Positions 1 through 9,649 of a DNA stretch of 64,000 nt are shown here, in pieces; the first letter of the stretch is position 1; each line of letters opens with the position of its first letter. The position numbers and the translations under genes are program-made. Source of the stretch: Pleurodeles waltl (Eukaryota; Chordata; Amphibia; Caudata; Salamandridae); NCBI RefSeq assembly GCF_031143425.1, contig NC_090448.1, forward strand, positions 533,962,313 through 534,026,312, read 5' to 3'. The notes beneath the pieces were generated by a model, which had not been told where the DNA came from, made no database searches, and saw only the letters and a list, made by a program, of their open reading frames with translations.

Positions 1-259
1 GGTCAATGCGCTGGCGTGGCACACCGTGGCGGAAGGCGGTCGAAGACCTTGGCGCAAAGCTGCATTGGTTAACATTGAACCCTATGGGTCTCAGGAGCCA
101 ATGACGATGTGCGCCGGCGGTCGCGGTACGCACCGCCGCGGTACGCACCGCCACGGACGTGACCGCCATTTTCTATCTGCCTAATCACTCGATACCTGAT
201 CTTCCACAGGAGAGGACCTACACTGCAAGTGCTGCTGTGACCACGGTCTGGAAGAGACA

Positions 260-845
260 ATGGCTCGTGCGACTGGGGAAAGGGCCCCTGCCTTCACTGC
301 TCAGGAGTTGGAGAAACTCGTGGATGGGGTCCTCCCCCAGTATGCGCTACTCTACGGTCCTCCAGACCAACAGGTAAGTACACTGGGACCATGCTTTGTG
401 GCCAATGCCTGTGTTGAGTCGGGTGGATGAAAGATGGTGGTGAGGGGAGCGATTGAGGCATGCATCAAACGACAGATGATAGCATGTGCCACATGGCAAG
501 GGTGGGGATGGGGGGGCCACTCACATCGAGCATGCAGAAGGTGATGATTATTCTTCTCTCCCTGTACATGTCACATAGGTCAGCGCCCACCAGAAAATCG
601 GTATTTGGCGTGCCATCGCCAAGGACGTCCGGACCCTGGGGGTCCACCAGTGACGGGGCACCCACTGCAGGAAGAGATGGGAGGACATCCGACACTGGAG
701 CAGGAAGACGGCGGAGGCTCAGCTGGAGATGTCCTCCCAACGTGGGATGCCAGTCGTACTTTGACCCCCCTGATGTCCCGGATCCTGGCGGTGGCCTACC
801 CCGAGTTGGAGGGGCGCGTGAGGACATCACAGCAGACACAAGGGG
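260..845 (+). pseudogene. SANT/Myb-like DNA-binding protein of Harbinger copy A, exons 1-2
   Basis: Harbinger elements encode a Myb/SANT-type protein that helps bring the transposase to the element ends and the nucleus. Exon 1 runs from the ATG at 260 to 373 and stops exactly at a consensus donor (CAG then gtaagt); it contains the helix 'ELEKLVDGVLPQYALLYG'. Exon 2 starts after the acceptor 'catag' at 578 and continues in phase with a tryptophan-containing helix ('IGIWRAIAKDVRTLG') and 'HCRKRWEDIRHWSRK', the typical third SANT helix. An in-frame TGA at 651 lies where CGA would fit, as expected from CpG decay, and more stops follow near 774, so the copy is dead. The donor closing exon 2 is near 845. 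The equivalent gene in copy B is at 29932. Confidence 0.6.
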
Positions 846-1229
846 GTGAGTACACTCAAATCCTGGTGACTTTGCGCGCAGTGGAGGTGTCTAGGTGGGG
901 GAGGAGGGCTGTGGGTATCCCTAGGCCAGGGCGATATCTGTAGGCTAGGCCCCTCCGTAAGTCATGGCCCTGTGCCCCCACCCCCCACCTCTGTAGGGTG
1001 CCAAGTACAGCTATTCATTGCCCTGTGTCATGTATGTGAGCAGAGGTCGCCCATAGGCTTGTAGGCCATGTCCCACGGATTGCGTAGTCGACCCCAAGTG
1101 CGCAGCGTAGTGCAGGGGGCTTCTGTGTCTGTCCTGTCCGCCAAAGGTGTCGCCAATGCATGCACTCAACATTTCTTTATTTTTCCCCACCCCCCTTTTT
1201 TGTTGTCTTCCTGTTCATTTGTGCATTAG

Positions 1230-2220
1230 CATCATCAGGCGGAGGAGAAGTGGCATCGGAGCACGAGGGAGCTGCATCTCAAATGGCCATGGCGGGCCAT
1301 GCAACTGACTCAGATTTCACCAGTGAGACGGAGGGCGAGGGGAGCTCCACAGCGGGGACTCGTGCGGATGTCAGTGACAGCGACTCGTCCTCTGAAGGGA
1401 GCTCCCTTGTGGTGGTGGCAACATCCGTGCCCCCGCTACAAGAGGTACAGCCGCCACCCAGCGCACCAGCACCGCCCTCCCAGCAGCCCCTCAGCGTTTG
1501 CCCCGTGCCCGCTCACCCAGGAAGGTGGGCATCTCCTTCGCCCCAAGCACCTCAGGCCCTGCCCCTGTCACCCCTGCTGCCCTCAGTGAGGAGGTCATTG
1601 ACCTCCTGAGGAAGCTCATTGTTGGGCAGTCTACCCTTTTGAATGCCATCCAGGGTGTAGAAAGGGAGGTGCACCAGAGTAATGCATACCTGGAGGGCAT
1701 TCATTCGGGTCAGGCTGCCCATCAGCGATCGTTCAACACTCTGGCCTCAGCACTGATGGCAGCAATTGTCCCTGTCTCTAGCCTCCCCCCTCCAACTTCC
1801 TCCACCCATACCCAATCCCCTGTACCTCTGCCTATCCCAGACACACCATCAGACCAGCCTGCACACACCTCAACACCCAAGGTAAGCTCATCCAGACATA
1901 AGCACCACACATCACACAGGCATTCACACAAGAAACATCCACATGCAGACATACCAACACCCACTGCCTCCACTGTGTCCCCCTCCTCCTCGTCTCCCTC
2001 CTCCCTCCCTGTCACGTCTCCACTCAGACCTGCATGCACAACATCTTCAGCCACTACGTCCATCACCAGCACACCCACCAGAACCCCCCGCACACGTGCA
2101 GTCACCACCCCCACTACCATTCACACGTCCCCTGTGTCCTCTCCCAGTGTGTCTGTCACCCGCTCTTCCAAGCAACACAAACGCAGGCAGCCACCCACCC
2201 AACAGCCATCCACCTCATGA
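1230..2220 (+). pseudogene. C-terminal exon of the same Harbinger SANT protein: acidic and coiled-coil regions
   Basis: After an acceptor ('gcattag', 1223-1229) the sequence encodes an acidic, serine-rich stretch (for example 'SDSDSSSEGSSLVVV' around 1370-1415), then, in another frame from 1498, 'VGISFAPSTSGPAP', a probable amphipathic helix around 'EEVIDLLRKLIVGQSTLLN' and 'NAYLEGIHSGQAAHQ', and a long Pro/Ser/Thr-rich tail to 2220. Both acidic block and helix recur in copy B (30940-31085 and 31250-31440), so the conservation marks real coding sequence. The frame change between about 1480 and 1600 shows this copy is broken. The helix probably mediates oligomerisation; that role is inferred from composition only. 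Confidence 0.5.
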
Positions 2221-2883
2221 CAGCCTCCAGCCCAAGCACCTGCACCCAAAGACACCAGACTTCAAACTCCTACAACCACAACCTCTTCCTCCACTCCCAT
2301 ACCTACTACACATACCCGTCCCTCTCTTCCTAAACTTATTTTCCTTTCCAAACTTGACCTCTTCCCAACAACTCCCCCACCCCGTCCATCTAAAAAGACT
2401 CCAGTCAGCACCTCAGCCACCACAACAGCGGGCCCTGTGAAGACAGTCTGCCATGGACTGTGGAGTCCCCCACCCTCAAGGGCAGCCAGCTCAGTAGGGA
2501 GCCAAGGCACGGGCAGCCCACCGCCGCAAAAACATGCCAAGATTATCAGCGCCCGGCGCGAGAGGCCTAATACACCTGAGACCAAATTCCCTACCATGGC
2601 TCCGGCAGGGAGTGTGGTGCCACCTGGCACACTGCCAAAGGTGGGGAAGGGCCACAGGCGACCAGGGAAGGGCAGCACGCCCGACAGGACCGCCAGCAGC
2701 CCAGCTGTGCAGGAGGGCCCCGCATGCCCCATCCCAGGTGGGTAGGAGGACACCAACAGGCCCGGTACTGCAGCCCAGGAGGGCCCCACCAGGCCCATCC
2801 CAGGTGGGAGGGAAGGCGCAGCCAGCCACAGGTCAGGTGGCGAATGACCTCCATGCCATGGGCTGATCCGCTGAACTGGGCAC

Positions 2884-4455
2884 TCATCCGAAGCACCGCT
2901 GCGCTGGGCCCTTCATCTCAAGCACCGCTCCGTGGGGCACCGCCGTCTCAAGCACTGCTGCGCTGGGCCCTTCATCTCAAGCACTGCTCCGCTGGGCCCT
3001 TCATCTCAAGCACCGCTCCGCTGGGTCCTTCATCTCAAGCACCGCTCTGCTGGGCACCGCCGTCTCAAGCACCGCTGCGCTGGGCCATTCATCTCAAGCA
3101 CTGCTCCGCTGGGCCCTTCATCTCAAGCACCGGTCCGCTGGACCCTTCATCTCAAGCACCGCTCCGCTGGGCACCGCCGTCTCAAGCTCCGCTGCGCTGG
3201 GCCCTTCATCTCAAGCACCGCTCCGCTGGGCACCGCCGTCTCAAGCACCACTGCGCTGGGCCCTTCATCTCAAGCACCGCTCCGCTGGGCACCGCCGTCT
3301 CAAGCACCGCTGCGCTGGGCCCTCATCTCAAGCACCGCTCCGCTGGGCACCGCCGTCTCAAGCACCGCTGCCCTGGGCCCTTCATCTCAAGCACCGCTCC
3401 GCTGGGCACCGCCGTCTCAAAGCACCGCTGCGCTGGGCCCTTCATCTCAAGCACCGCTCCGCTGGGCACCGCCGTCTCAAGCACAGCTGCGCTGGGCCCT
3501 TCATCTCAAGCACTGCTCCGCTGGGCCCTTCATCTCAAGCACCGCTCCGCTGGGCACCGCTGTCTCAAGCACCGCTGCGCTGGGCCCTTCATCTCAAGCA
3601 CCGCTCCGCTGGGCACCGCCGTCTCAAGCACTGCTGCGCTGGGCCCTTCATCTCAAGCACTGCTTCGCTGGGCCCTTCATCTCAAGCACCGCTCCGCTGG
3701 GCACCGCTGTCTCAAGCACTGCTGCGCTGGGCCCTTCATCTCAAGCACCGCTCCGCTGGGCACCGCCGTCTCAAGCACCGCTGCGCTGGGCCCTTCATCT
3801 CAAGCACTGCTCCGCTGGGCCCTTCATCTCAAGCACCGCTCCGCTGGGCACCGCCGTCTCAAGCACCGCTGCGCTGGGCCCTTCATCTCAAGCACCGCTC
3901 CGCTGGGCACCGCCGTCTCAAGCACCGCTGCGCTGGGCACCGCCGTCTCTAGCACTGCTGAACTGGGCCCTTCATCTCAAGCACTGCTCCGCTGGGCCCT
4001 TCATCTCAAGCACTGCTCCGCTGGGCCCTTCATCTCAAGCACCGCTCCGCTGGGCACCGCCGTCTCAAGCACCGCTGCGCTGGGCCCTTCATCTCAAGCA
4101 CCGCTCCGCTGGGCCCTTCATCTCAAGCACCGCTTCGCTGGGCCCTTCATCTCAAGCACCGCTCCGCTGGGCCCTTCATCTCAAGCACCGCTCCGCTGGG
4201 CACCGCCGTCTCAAGCACCGCTGCGCTGGGCCCTTCATCTCAAGCACCGCTCTGCTGGGCACCGCCGTCTCAAGCACCGCTGCGCTGGGCCCTTCATCTC
4301 AAGCACTGCTCTGCTGGGCCCTTCATCTCAAGCACCGCTCCGCTGGGCACCGCCGTCTCTAGCACCGCTGCGCTGGGCCCTTCATTTCAAGCACCGCTTC
4401 GCTGGGCACCACCGTCTCTAGCACCGCTGAACTGGGCCCTTCATCTCAAGCACCG
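2884..4455. repeat. GC-rich minisatellite, alternating 29- and 30-bp units
   Basis: About 50 tandem units sharing the core CTCAAGCACCGCT and ending CGCTGGGC. Two main variants alternate: a 29-bp unit beginning CCTTCATCTC and a 30-bp unit beginning ACCGCCGTCTC. Differences between units are mostly C/T changes at CpG sites. It lies inside Harbinger copy A, and copy B has no counterpart. Long open frames crossing it (565 and 476 codons) only reflect the lack of stop codons in the unit. Confidence 0.95.
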
Positions 4456-4555
4456 CTGGCCCACTGGCGGAAGGGGCAGGCCCGCATCTGTGTCAGGCAG
4501 GGCTGCACGAAGCACTCTGGGCACTAGTCCCCCTCCAGTACCAGTGGAGACTGAT

Positions 4556-4735
4556 ATTGATTTGAGAGACTGTGGCTTTGCACTCCCCAGGATGGCACAG
4601 TGGGCAAGCCACCCACTGAAGAGACTTGAGAGACTGTGGCTTTGCACTCCCCAGGATGGCACAGTGGGCAACCCCCCCACTGTAGAGACTTGAGAGACTG
4701 TGGCTTTGCACTCCCCAGGATGGAACAGTGGCCAT
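4556..4735. repeat. Short tandem repeat in Harbinger copy A, three units of about 65 bp
   Basis: Three imperfect units carry GAGAGACTGTGGCTTTGCAC followed by tccccaggatgg. The same motif flanks the larger tandem block in copy B (32586-32625 and 33178-33215), so the repeat is ancestral to both copies but expanded differently. Confidence 0.8.
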
Positions 4736-5929
4736 GGAGGCCCCTCGTGGATCTGGCGTCGTGGACTCATCTGGCTGAGGTGCACCCCCTTCCCTTCCCC
4801 CTGAGGTGCGTGTAGTTTTCCTATCTGATGCCCCTGCAGTGTTCTCTCCGTTGGAGTCAGGTATCCTGTGTGGGCTTTGCCCATGTGATTTGGGCCCAGT
4901 GGCCCACAAACAATGCCTGATACACATATCGGACTGAACAATTTATGTATATAAAGTTTTAGATGTGTGATATATTTTATACTCAGTCATACAATATATT
5001 CCAAAGTTTATAATCATTTCCTTTTGTCTTTGCATTCTTCCGGGGGGTTTGGGGGGGTAATTGTGATGAGTTGCTATGCATTGATGTGTGTTGTAGTGGG
5101 TGAGGGTGAGGGTGGGTGTGTCGCATATGTGTGTCCCTGTAATTTTTTGCCTCCCCCTCCCTGTGTCGTAGGTGCAGTACTCACCGTTGTCTTCTGCGCC
5201 GGCGTTCGTGCTCCTGGTAGAGGAGCAGGAAGACAATCGCTGGGAGGATGTGGAGTTCGGGTTCCATGCTGTCCAGATTCCTCGTGGAGTGTATGGAGGT
5301 GAGCGTTTTCCGTTTGAAATGGCTGTTTCCGAAGTGTTTTTATCGGCGGGGCTACCGCCCCGGAAAAGGTGGCGGATTGGTGGGCTGTGATAGGGTGGGC
5401 GGTACATTGACTCCCGCCTGTCTGTTGGCGGTGACCGCCGCACTGTTTGTTTGTCCTGCCGTGGCGGGCGGTGTGTTGAAGTGGCGGTCTCTGTTGGCGG
5501 TTTCCGCCAGGGTCAGAATTGCATTTTTTTTACCGCCAGCCTGTTAGCGGTTTTGCCGCCGCTTTAACACCGACCGCCAGGGTTGGAATGACCCCCTTGG
5601 GCTATTTCCTCAAAGTTCTTTTCTGGATTTACTAACTTTGACAGGGCTGCAACTTCATCAGGGAAATGTCACCCTTCAGGGGGTCTTGCAATCAAGAATA
5701 AGACTACTTTTCAATGTGCAACCAAAGTTATTGATCTGGCCTCCCCTGATGTCTTGTGTGTCATTCTGCATTTCCCCTCGGTTTCTTCTTACTGAAAATA
5801 TAATGTTTACTGTAGGCATAGGGGTAGCAAGGGTGACCTATTCATTACTGACTCGATTAATGTCCACCTGATGTCACTCCCTGATTTTTTTAAACAATTG
5901 TGGCGGGTGCTTTCAATTGCAATTTTGAG

Positions 5930-6470
5930 CCCTTAGTATTGACTCTGATATCTTGAATGGAGAGGAGAATGAAGCATGGTCAGTTCCTGCGCTCTCTCCC
6001 CCCCCATCTAGAAGGTTTCCACCAGTCACCCGAGTGGAAAACGTGCGGCGGCAATGGACCTGGCTCTGCATGGAGCTGAGTCCAATGCCCTCCCAGTGGG
6101 GCCTCCCTAGCACCCTCTGAATATGCACTGTCTGCATAGCAGGCAGTGCACATTCTGACAGTAGTGAGGAGGGGTCCTCCTGCACTTGTTCTCCGTCAGC
6201 CTTTTCATATAGGTTGAACGGCTATGAAAAGGATGGCAGAAAACATGGTTGTAAGCAGCATGGCGGTGCTGATTTCAGCGCCACTGTAGCTAATTACAAC
6301 CACGACCACCGTTATCCCATCAGGATTAAAGATCTCGGCGGAGACAGTGGTCTTTTGGTGGTCCAACCACCAGGGCCGTAATATGGTGGTCAGGGTGCCA
6401 CAGCAATTCGACCGCCGCCATGATTCTGGCGGTCTTGTGACCGCCAGACTCGTAATAGGTCCTGGTGTTC
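5930..6470. mobile_element. Diverged non-autonomous DNA element related to the one at 16116
   Basis: Shares short landmarks with 16116-16514 (cactgtctgca, gttctccg-cagc-ttttcat, a GGCGGTC / GACCGCCAGACTCGTAATA right end) but is heavily diverged. No clean termini or target duplication are visible, so limits are approximate. It abuts unassigned sequence 5597-5930. Confidence 0.4.
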
Positions 6471-6589
6471 TTTAATGATTGACATGCAGGTGATCCCCAC
6501 CAGGATTGCAACAATAACAACTTGGATCACACGTTGAGATCGTTGGTATTGATTATCTAAAGTTACTCGACTCTACTGAACTCTTTGAC

Positions 6590-6975
6590 AGGAGGCTCAC
6601 ACCCACCAGTGTTTTAGCCATAGGCTAAAATGGAGCTTTGTGTTTGATTCCCTGGCAAATCGGAAGCAGATTTATGAAGTTAACTTTTCTGGTCTGGATT
6701 CTGTCCAGGCTGTGGCAGCAAACTTCCTGGACCCTGACTCCCTGGCGAGAATTAATTTCATCCACAATCTTTTTGATACTTTTACCTTGTGAACCAGTTC
6801 CTGGTTGAGTCTAGGTTTCTCCCAAAGAAGCTAAAAGAGGCATCTTGGTACACTTAATCATGTAGAACTGCAAGGCACACCCTAACTCATGCTATTAAAG
6901 ATGGGAATACAAATTTAATTCAAGAAGGCAGGTCCTCCTATAAAGCCTCTGTATTAAGTGCCAAAAGAGACTGTT
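6590..6975 (+). pseudogene. Non-LTR retrotransposon fragment, endonuclease-RT linker region
   Basis: One frame around 6660-6795 reads as a degenerate LINE ORF2 linker ('FLDPDSLARINFIHNLFD'), and further frames over 6795-6960 resemble the basic region that follows it in CR1/L2/Jockey-type proteins. Several frameshifts and stops are present. It is probably the upstream part of the element that resumes near 9650, the interval having been filled by other insertions; this link is an inference from order and orientation. Confidence 0.4.
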
Positions 6976-7188
6976 AGGACTCGCACTTACACACGCACGC
7001 TTCATGCTGCACCCTCACAAAATAAATCGGCATGTATGAAGAACAGTGAAACATGTCATGAATGTGTTTACTGCACAGCACTTCCCTGTAACTTGTGAGG
7101 CACACTACCTTGCATGTTTGTTTATAGTGATAAAAGCAAGTGTTGTTCCATTCGTGAACTGTGGCCAAGTGGTTTATTGAGACATTTG

Positions 7189-7907
7189 GGGCCAGATGTA
7201 GCAAAAAAACAAATAGCGAGTTGCAATTTGCGAGTCCTTCCGACTCGCAAATTGCAACTCGCTATTTGGTATGCAGAACAGTGTCTCAGACACCGTCTGC
7301 GAGTCGGTATGGGGTCGAAAAGACCCACCTCATTAATATTAATGAGGTGGGTCGCAAATTGCAGCCCCATAGCGACTATGGGCACTCGCAAACATGGAGG
7401 CCTGCTGTAGTCAGCAGACCTCCATGTTCATGAATGCTTATAAATAAAGCAGTTTTTTTTTTTTTTAAGTGTAGCTCGTTTTCCTTAAAGGAAAACGAGA
7501 TGCACTTAAAAAAAAATCCGAAACCTTTAGTTTCGTTTTTTTTTCATGGCAGGTAGTGGTCCCTTGGACCACTACCTGCCCTGAAAAAATAATTTGTGGT
7601 CCATTCACAAAGGGGAAGGGGTCCCATTGGGACCCCTTCCAATTTGCGAGTGGGTTACCATCCACTTCAAGTGGATGGTAACTGCGACACCATTTGCGAC
7701 CGCATGTGCGGTCGCAAATGGTATTGCATACCACTGCGAATCGCAAATAGGAAGGGAACACCCCTTCCTATTTGCGATTCGGAAATGCATTTTGCGAGTC
7801 GGTCCCGACTCGCAAAATGCATTTCTGCATTGGAAACTCACATTTGCGACTCGCAAACGGCATTTTTTGCCGTTTGCGAGTCGCAAAGAGTTTCCTACAT
7901 CTGGCCC
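7189..7907. mobile_element. Non-autonomous DNA element, GGGCCAGATGTAG...CTACATCTGGCCC, copy 1
   Basis: Termini are perfect 13-bp inverted repeats. The interior is a chain of shorter palindromes built on TTTGCGAGTC / GACTCGCAAA, AATATTAATGAGGTGGG and TTTTCCTTAAAGGAAAA, so the single strand would fold into several hairpins. It has no coding capacity. Related copies lie at 8731 and 12384. I could not find a convincing target duplication, so the superfamily is unassigned. Confidence 0.8.
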
Positions 7908-7939
7908 TGAAGTCCTTCATATGAATCATCAGAAGTGTT

Positions 7940-7991
7940 TGATGACTCATCACCAGCATGTGTCTGATGACTCATCACCAGTCTATAAATA
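7940..7991 (+). promoter_or_regulatory. Promoter-like segment: duplicated AP-1 sites and TATA box
   Basis: A 17-bp direct repeat TGATGACTCATCACCAG occurs at 7940-7956 and 7965-7981. Each copy contains the AP-1/TRE site TGACTCA (7943-7949 and 7968-7974). A TATAAAT box follows at 7984-7990. The spacing is that of a compact enhancer plus core promoter. The first downstream ATG with a Kozak-like purine is at 8060 (44 codons, unrecognised product). It may be the promoter of a mobile element such as an LTR. Activity is untested. Confidence 0.4.
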
Positions 7992-8730
7992 GAACTGCCA
8001 AGGTGGCTCCCGTGCTTAGCTTCGAGTCTTCCTTTGCTTGCAGGTGTTCTCGGTTCAGATGGATTTCTGTGATTTTTTCTGGAGTCATTTCAGGGGGAGG
8101 CTTCATACCCTCGGAGCTTCCTTCTCTGGAGCTGATTACTTTCGCAGCGGCTGGAGAATTTACGAACAGTATTCCATCTTCCTCAAATAATCAAAAACAT
8201 TCCAGGAGAAGTTGGTTTGTGAGTAATCCCCCTCTTGCTCCCCTGTTTTCAGCCTTCTCGGAGTTAGTGATCTTTTTGCGCATTATGAAAAACATTTGTC
8301 GATGCAGAGAAAATTGTGATACAAGACTATTTTCCAAAGACAGATTGAGAAGAATTTTAAAGGCAGCATTGAAGTTAAGTGAACTCCTGAAAGCATTGCT
8401 CGATATCTATGAAAAATGAGACATTTATTCTGATTATTTGTAGAGCAAGTTTATTGTGTGAAAACAAATAACAAAAGACAAATTCATAAGTCTGGTTTTA
8501 TGACAATTTTGTTACAAGTTACAAAAGCGTGTTTAATAGTTGAGCATTCAAGTGCTAATAATTATTGTGATTTTGCTGAAAGGCTCGGTGATTGCTCAAT
8601 CGAATGATAATAAAGACATTTGTAGTTCTGTTATTTTTTTATTTGTTTTTGGTCTTAGAAATTCCTGCACCAAACCCTGTAGCAACTTTCTTAGAACAAC
8701 AGTGACGCTCCTTTGTGAACCAGTGTTTTT
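7992..8730. other. Unassigned stretch downstream of the AP-1/TATA segment
   Basis: Contains a 153-codon open frame (7958-8419, overlapping the promoter-like repeat) and a short 44-codon frame from 8060. Neither is recognised. AT-rich from 8430 on. No repeat termini seen. Confidence 0.3.
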
Positions 8731-9338
8731 GGGCCAGATGTACGGCATGCAAAACGCGAATCGCGATGCACAATCTCATTTTGCGAGTTGGTTTAGACTC
8801 GCGAATGGAAATGAGACTCGCAAATAGTAAGGGGTGTTCCCTTCCTATTTGTGATTCGCACCGCAATGCAGAATTGCTTTGCGACCGCAAACGCGGTCCC
8901 AAAGCAATTCGCAGTTAACACCTATGTCAAGTGGGTGCTAACTCATTCGCAAAAGGGAGGGGTTCCCCTTTGTGAATGTCGCCATAAATATTTGTTCAGT
9001 TTTCATTTTTTCTTTTGCATTGCAACTAGTTTCCCTTTAAGGAAAACGGGCTGCAATGCAAAAAAAAACAAAAAATGCTTTATTAAAAAAGCAGTCACAG
9101 ACATAGAGGTCTGCTGTCTCTAGCAGGCCACCTTCCCTGTGAGTGCAGGGAATCGCAAGGGGGTTGCAAATTGCAACCCACCTCATTAATATTGATGAGG
9201 TGGGCTTTGCGACCCCCTTGCGATTCGCAGAAGTTGTCTGAGACACCATTCTGCATATGATTTTGCAACTCGGAAATTGCGAGTCTCCCCGACTCGCAAT
9301 TTCCGAGTTGCAAAATCATATCTTACTACATCTGGCCC
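8731..9338. mobile_element. Non-autonomous DNA element, GGGCCAGATGTA family, copy 2
   Basis: Starts GGGCCAGATGTA and ends TACATCTGGCCC. Internal palindromes are of the same type as copy 1 (GCGAGTC motifs, AATATTGATGAGGTGGG, TTTCCCTTTAAGGAAAACGGG). More diverged than the termini suggest. No coding capacity and no clear target duplication. Confidence 0.75.
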
Positions 9339-9649
9339 ATAGTTTCTCTTCCCTTCCCTCATCCCTGTTCCCTATCCCTTTGCCTGTTCAGTTCAGATAT
9401 GATAGAATAGTGTTTAGGGGTGAGAGTTTTATTCTCTTTGCTCCCGCGGAACCTGGAATTCAGGTGAGTGGGCATGGTCTTAACAGAGACTGAGAATTGG
9501 CTAAATGAGAGACCATGTTATCAGTGGTCAAAGGCAAAGATTAGTGCTCCTTTTGCTGTATTCTGGCTAATAGGGATTCAGAGGCTATTTCTCTGATGAA
9601 TAATAATATCTAAGCAGCTGCTTGGGTCACTCAATTTTCCAAACTGTAC

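Larger units (their letters stand above)
1..5596 (+). mobile_element. Harbinger-like DNA transposon, copy A (5' part outside window)
   Basis: From base 1 this stretch is collinear with 29.7-34.08 kb, the right half of the complete Harbinger element at 25559-34079: the same leader around 65-250, the same spliced SANT/Myb gene, the same Pro/Ser/Thr-rich tract, the same 'gagactgtggc' short repeats and the same GGCGG-rich right end. The right terminus near 5560-5596 (ACCGCCAGGGTTGGAATGAC) matches the terminal inverted repeat of the full copy. The transposase half would lie upstream of the window. The copy differs in carrying a 1.6-kb minisatellite (2884-4455) that the full copy lacks. The last few bases of the right end are not fixed. 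Confidence 0.75.

Noticed and set aside
2724..4421. Open frames of 565 and 476 codons
   Set aside because: They only read through a stop-free minisatellite; several frames are open and no start, domain or conservation in the other element copy supports coding.
2884..4455. CRISPR-like array of ~30-bp repeats
   Set aside because: Units are directly abutting with no unique spacers, and the context is a vertebrate DNA transposon.
7940..7985. Hammerhead core suggested by CTGATGA near 7964
   Set aside because: The surrounding bases form only a short TGATGACTCATCA palindrome; no GAAA block or stem I/III is present.
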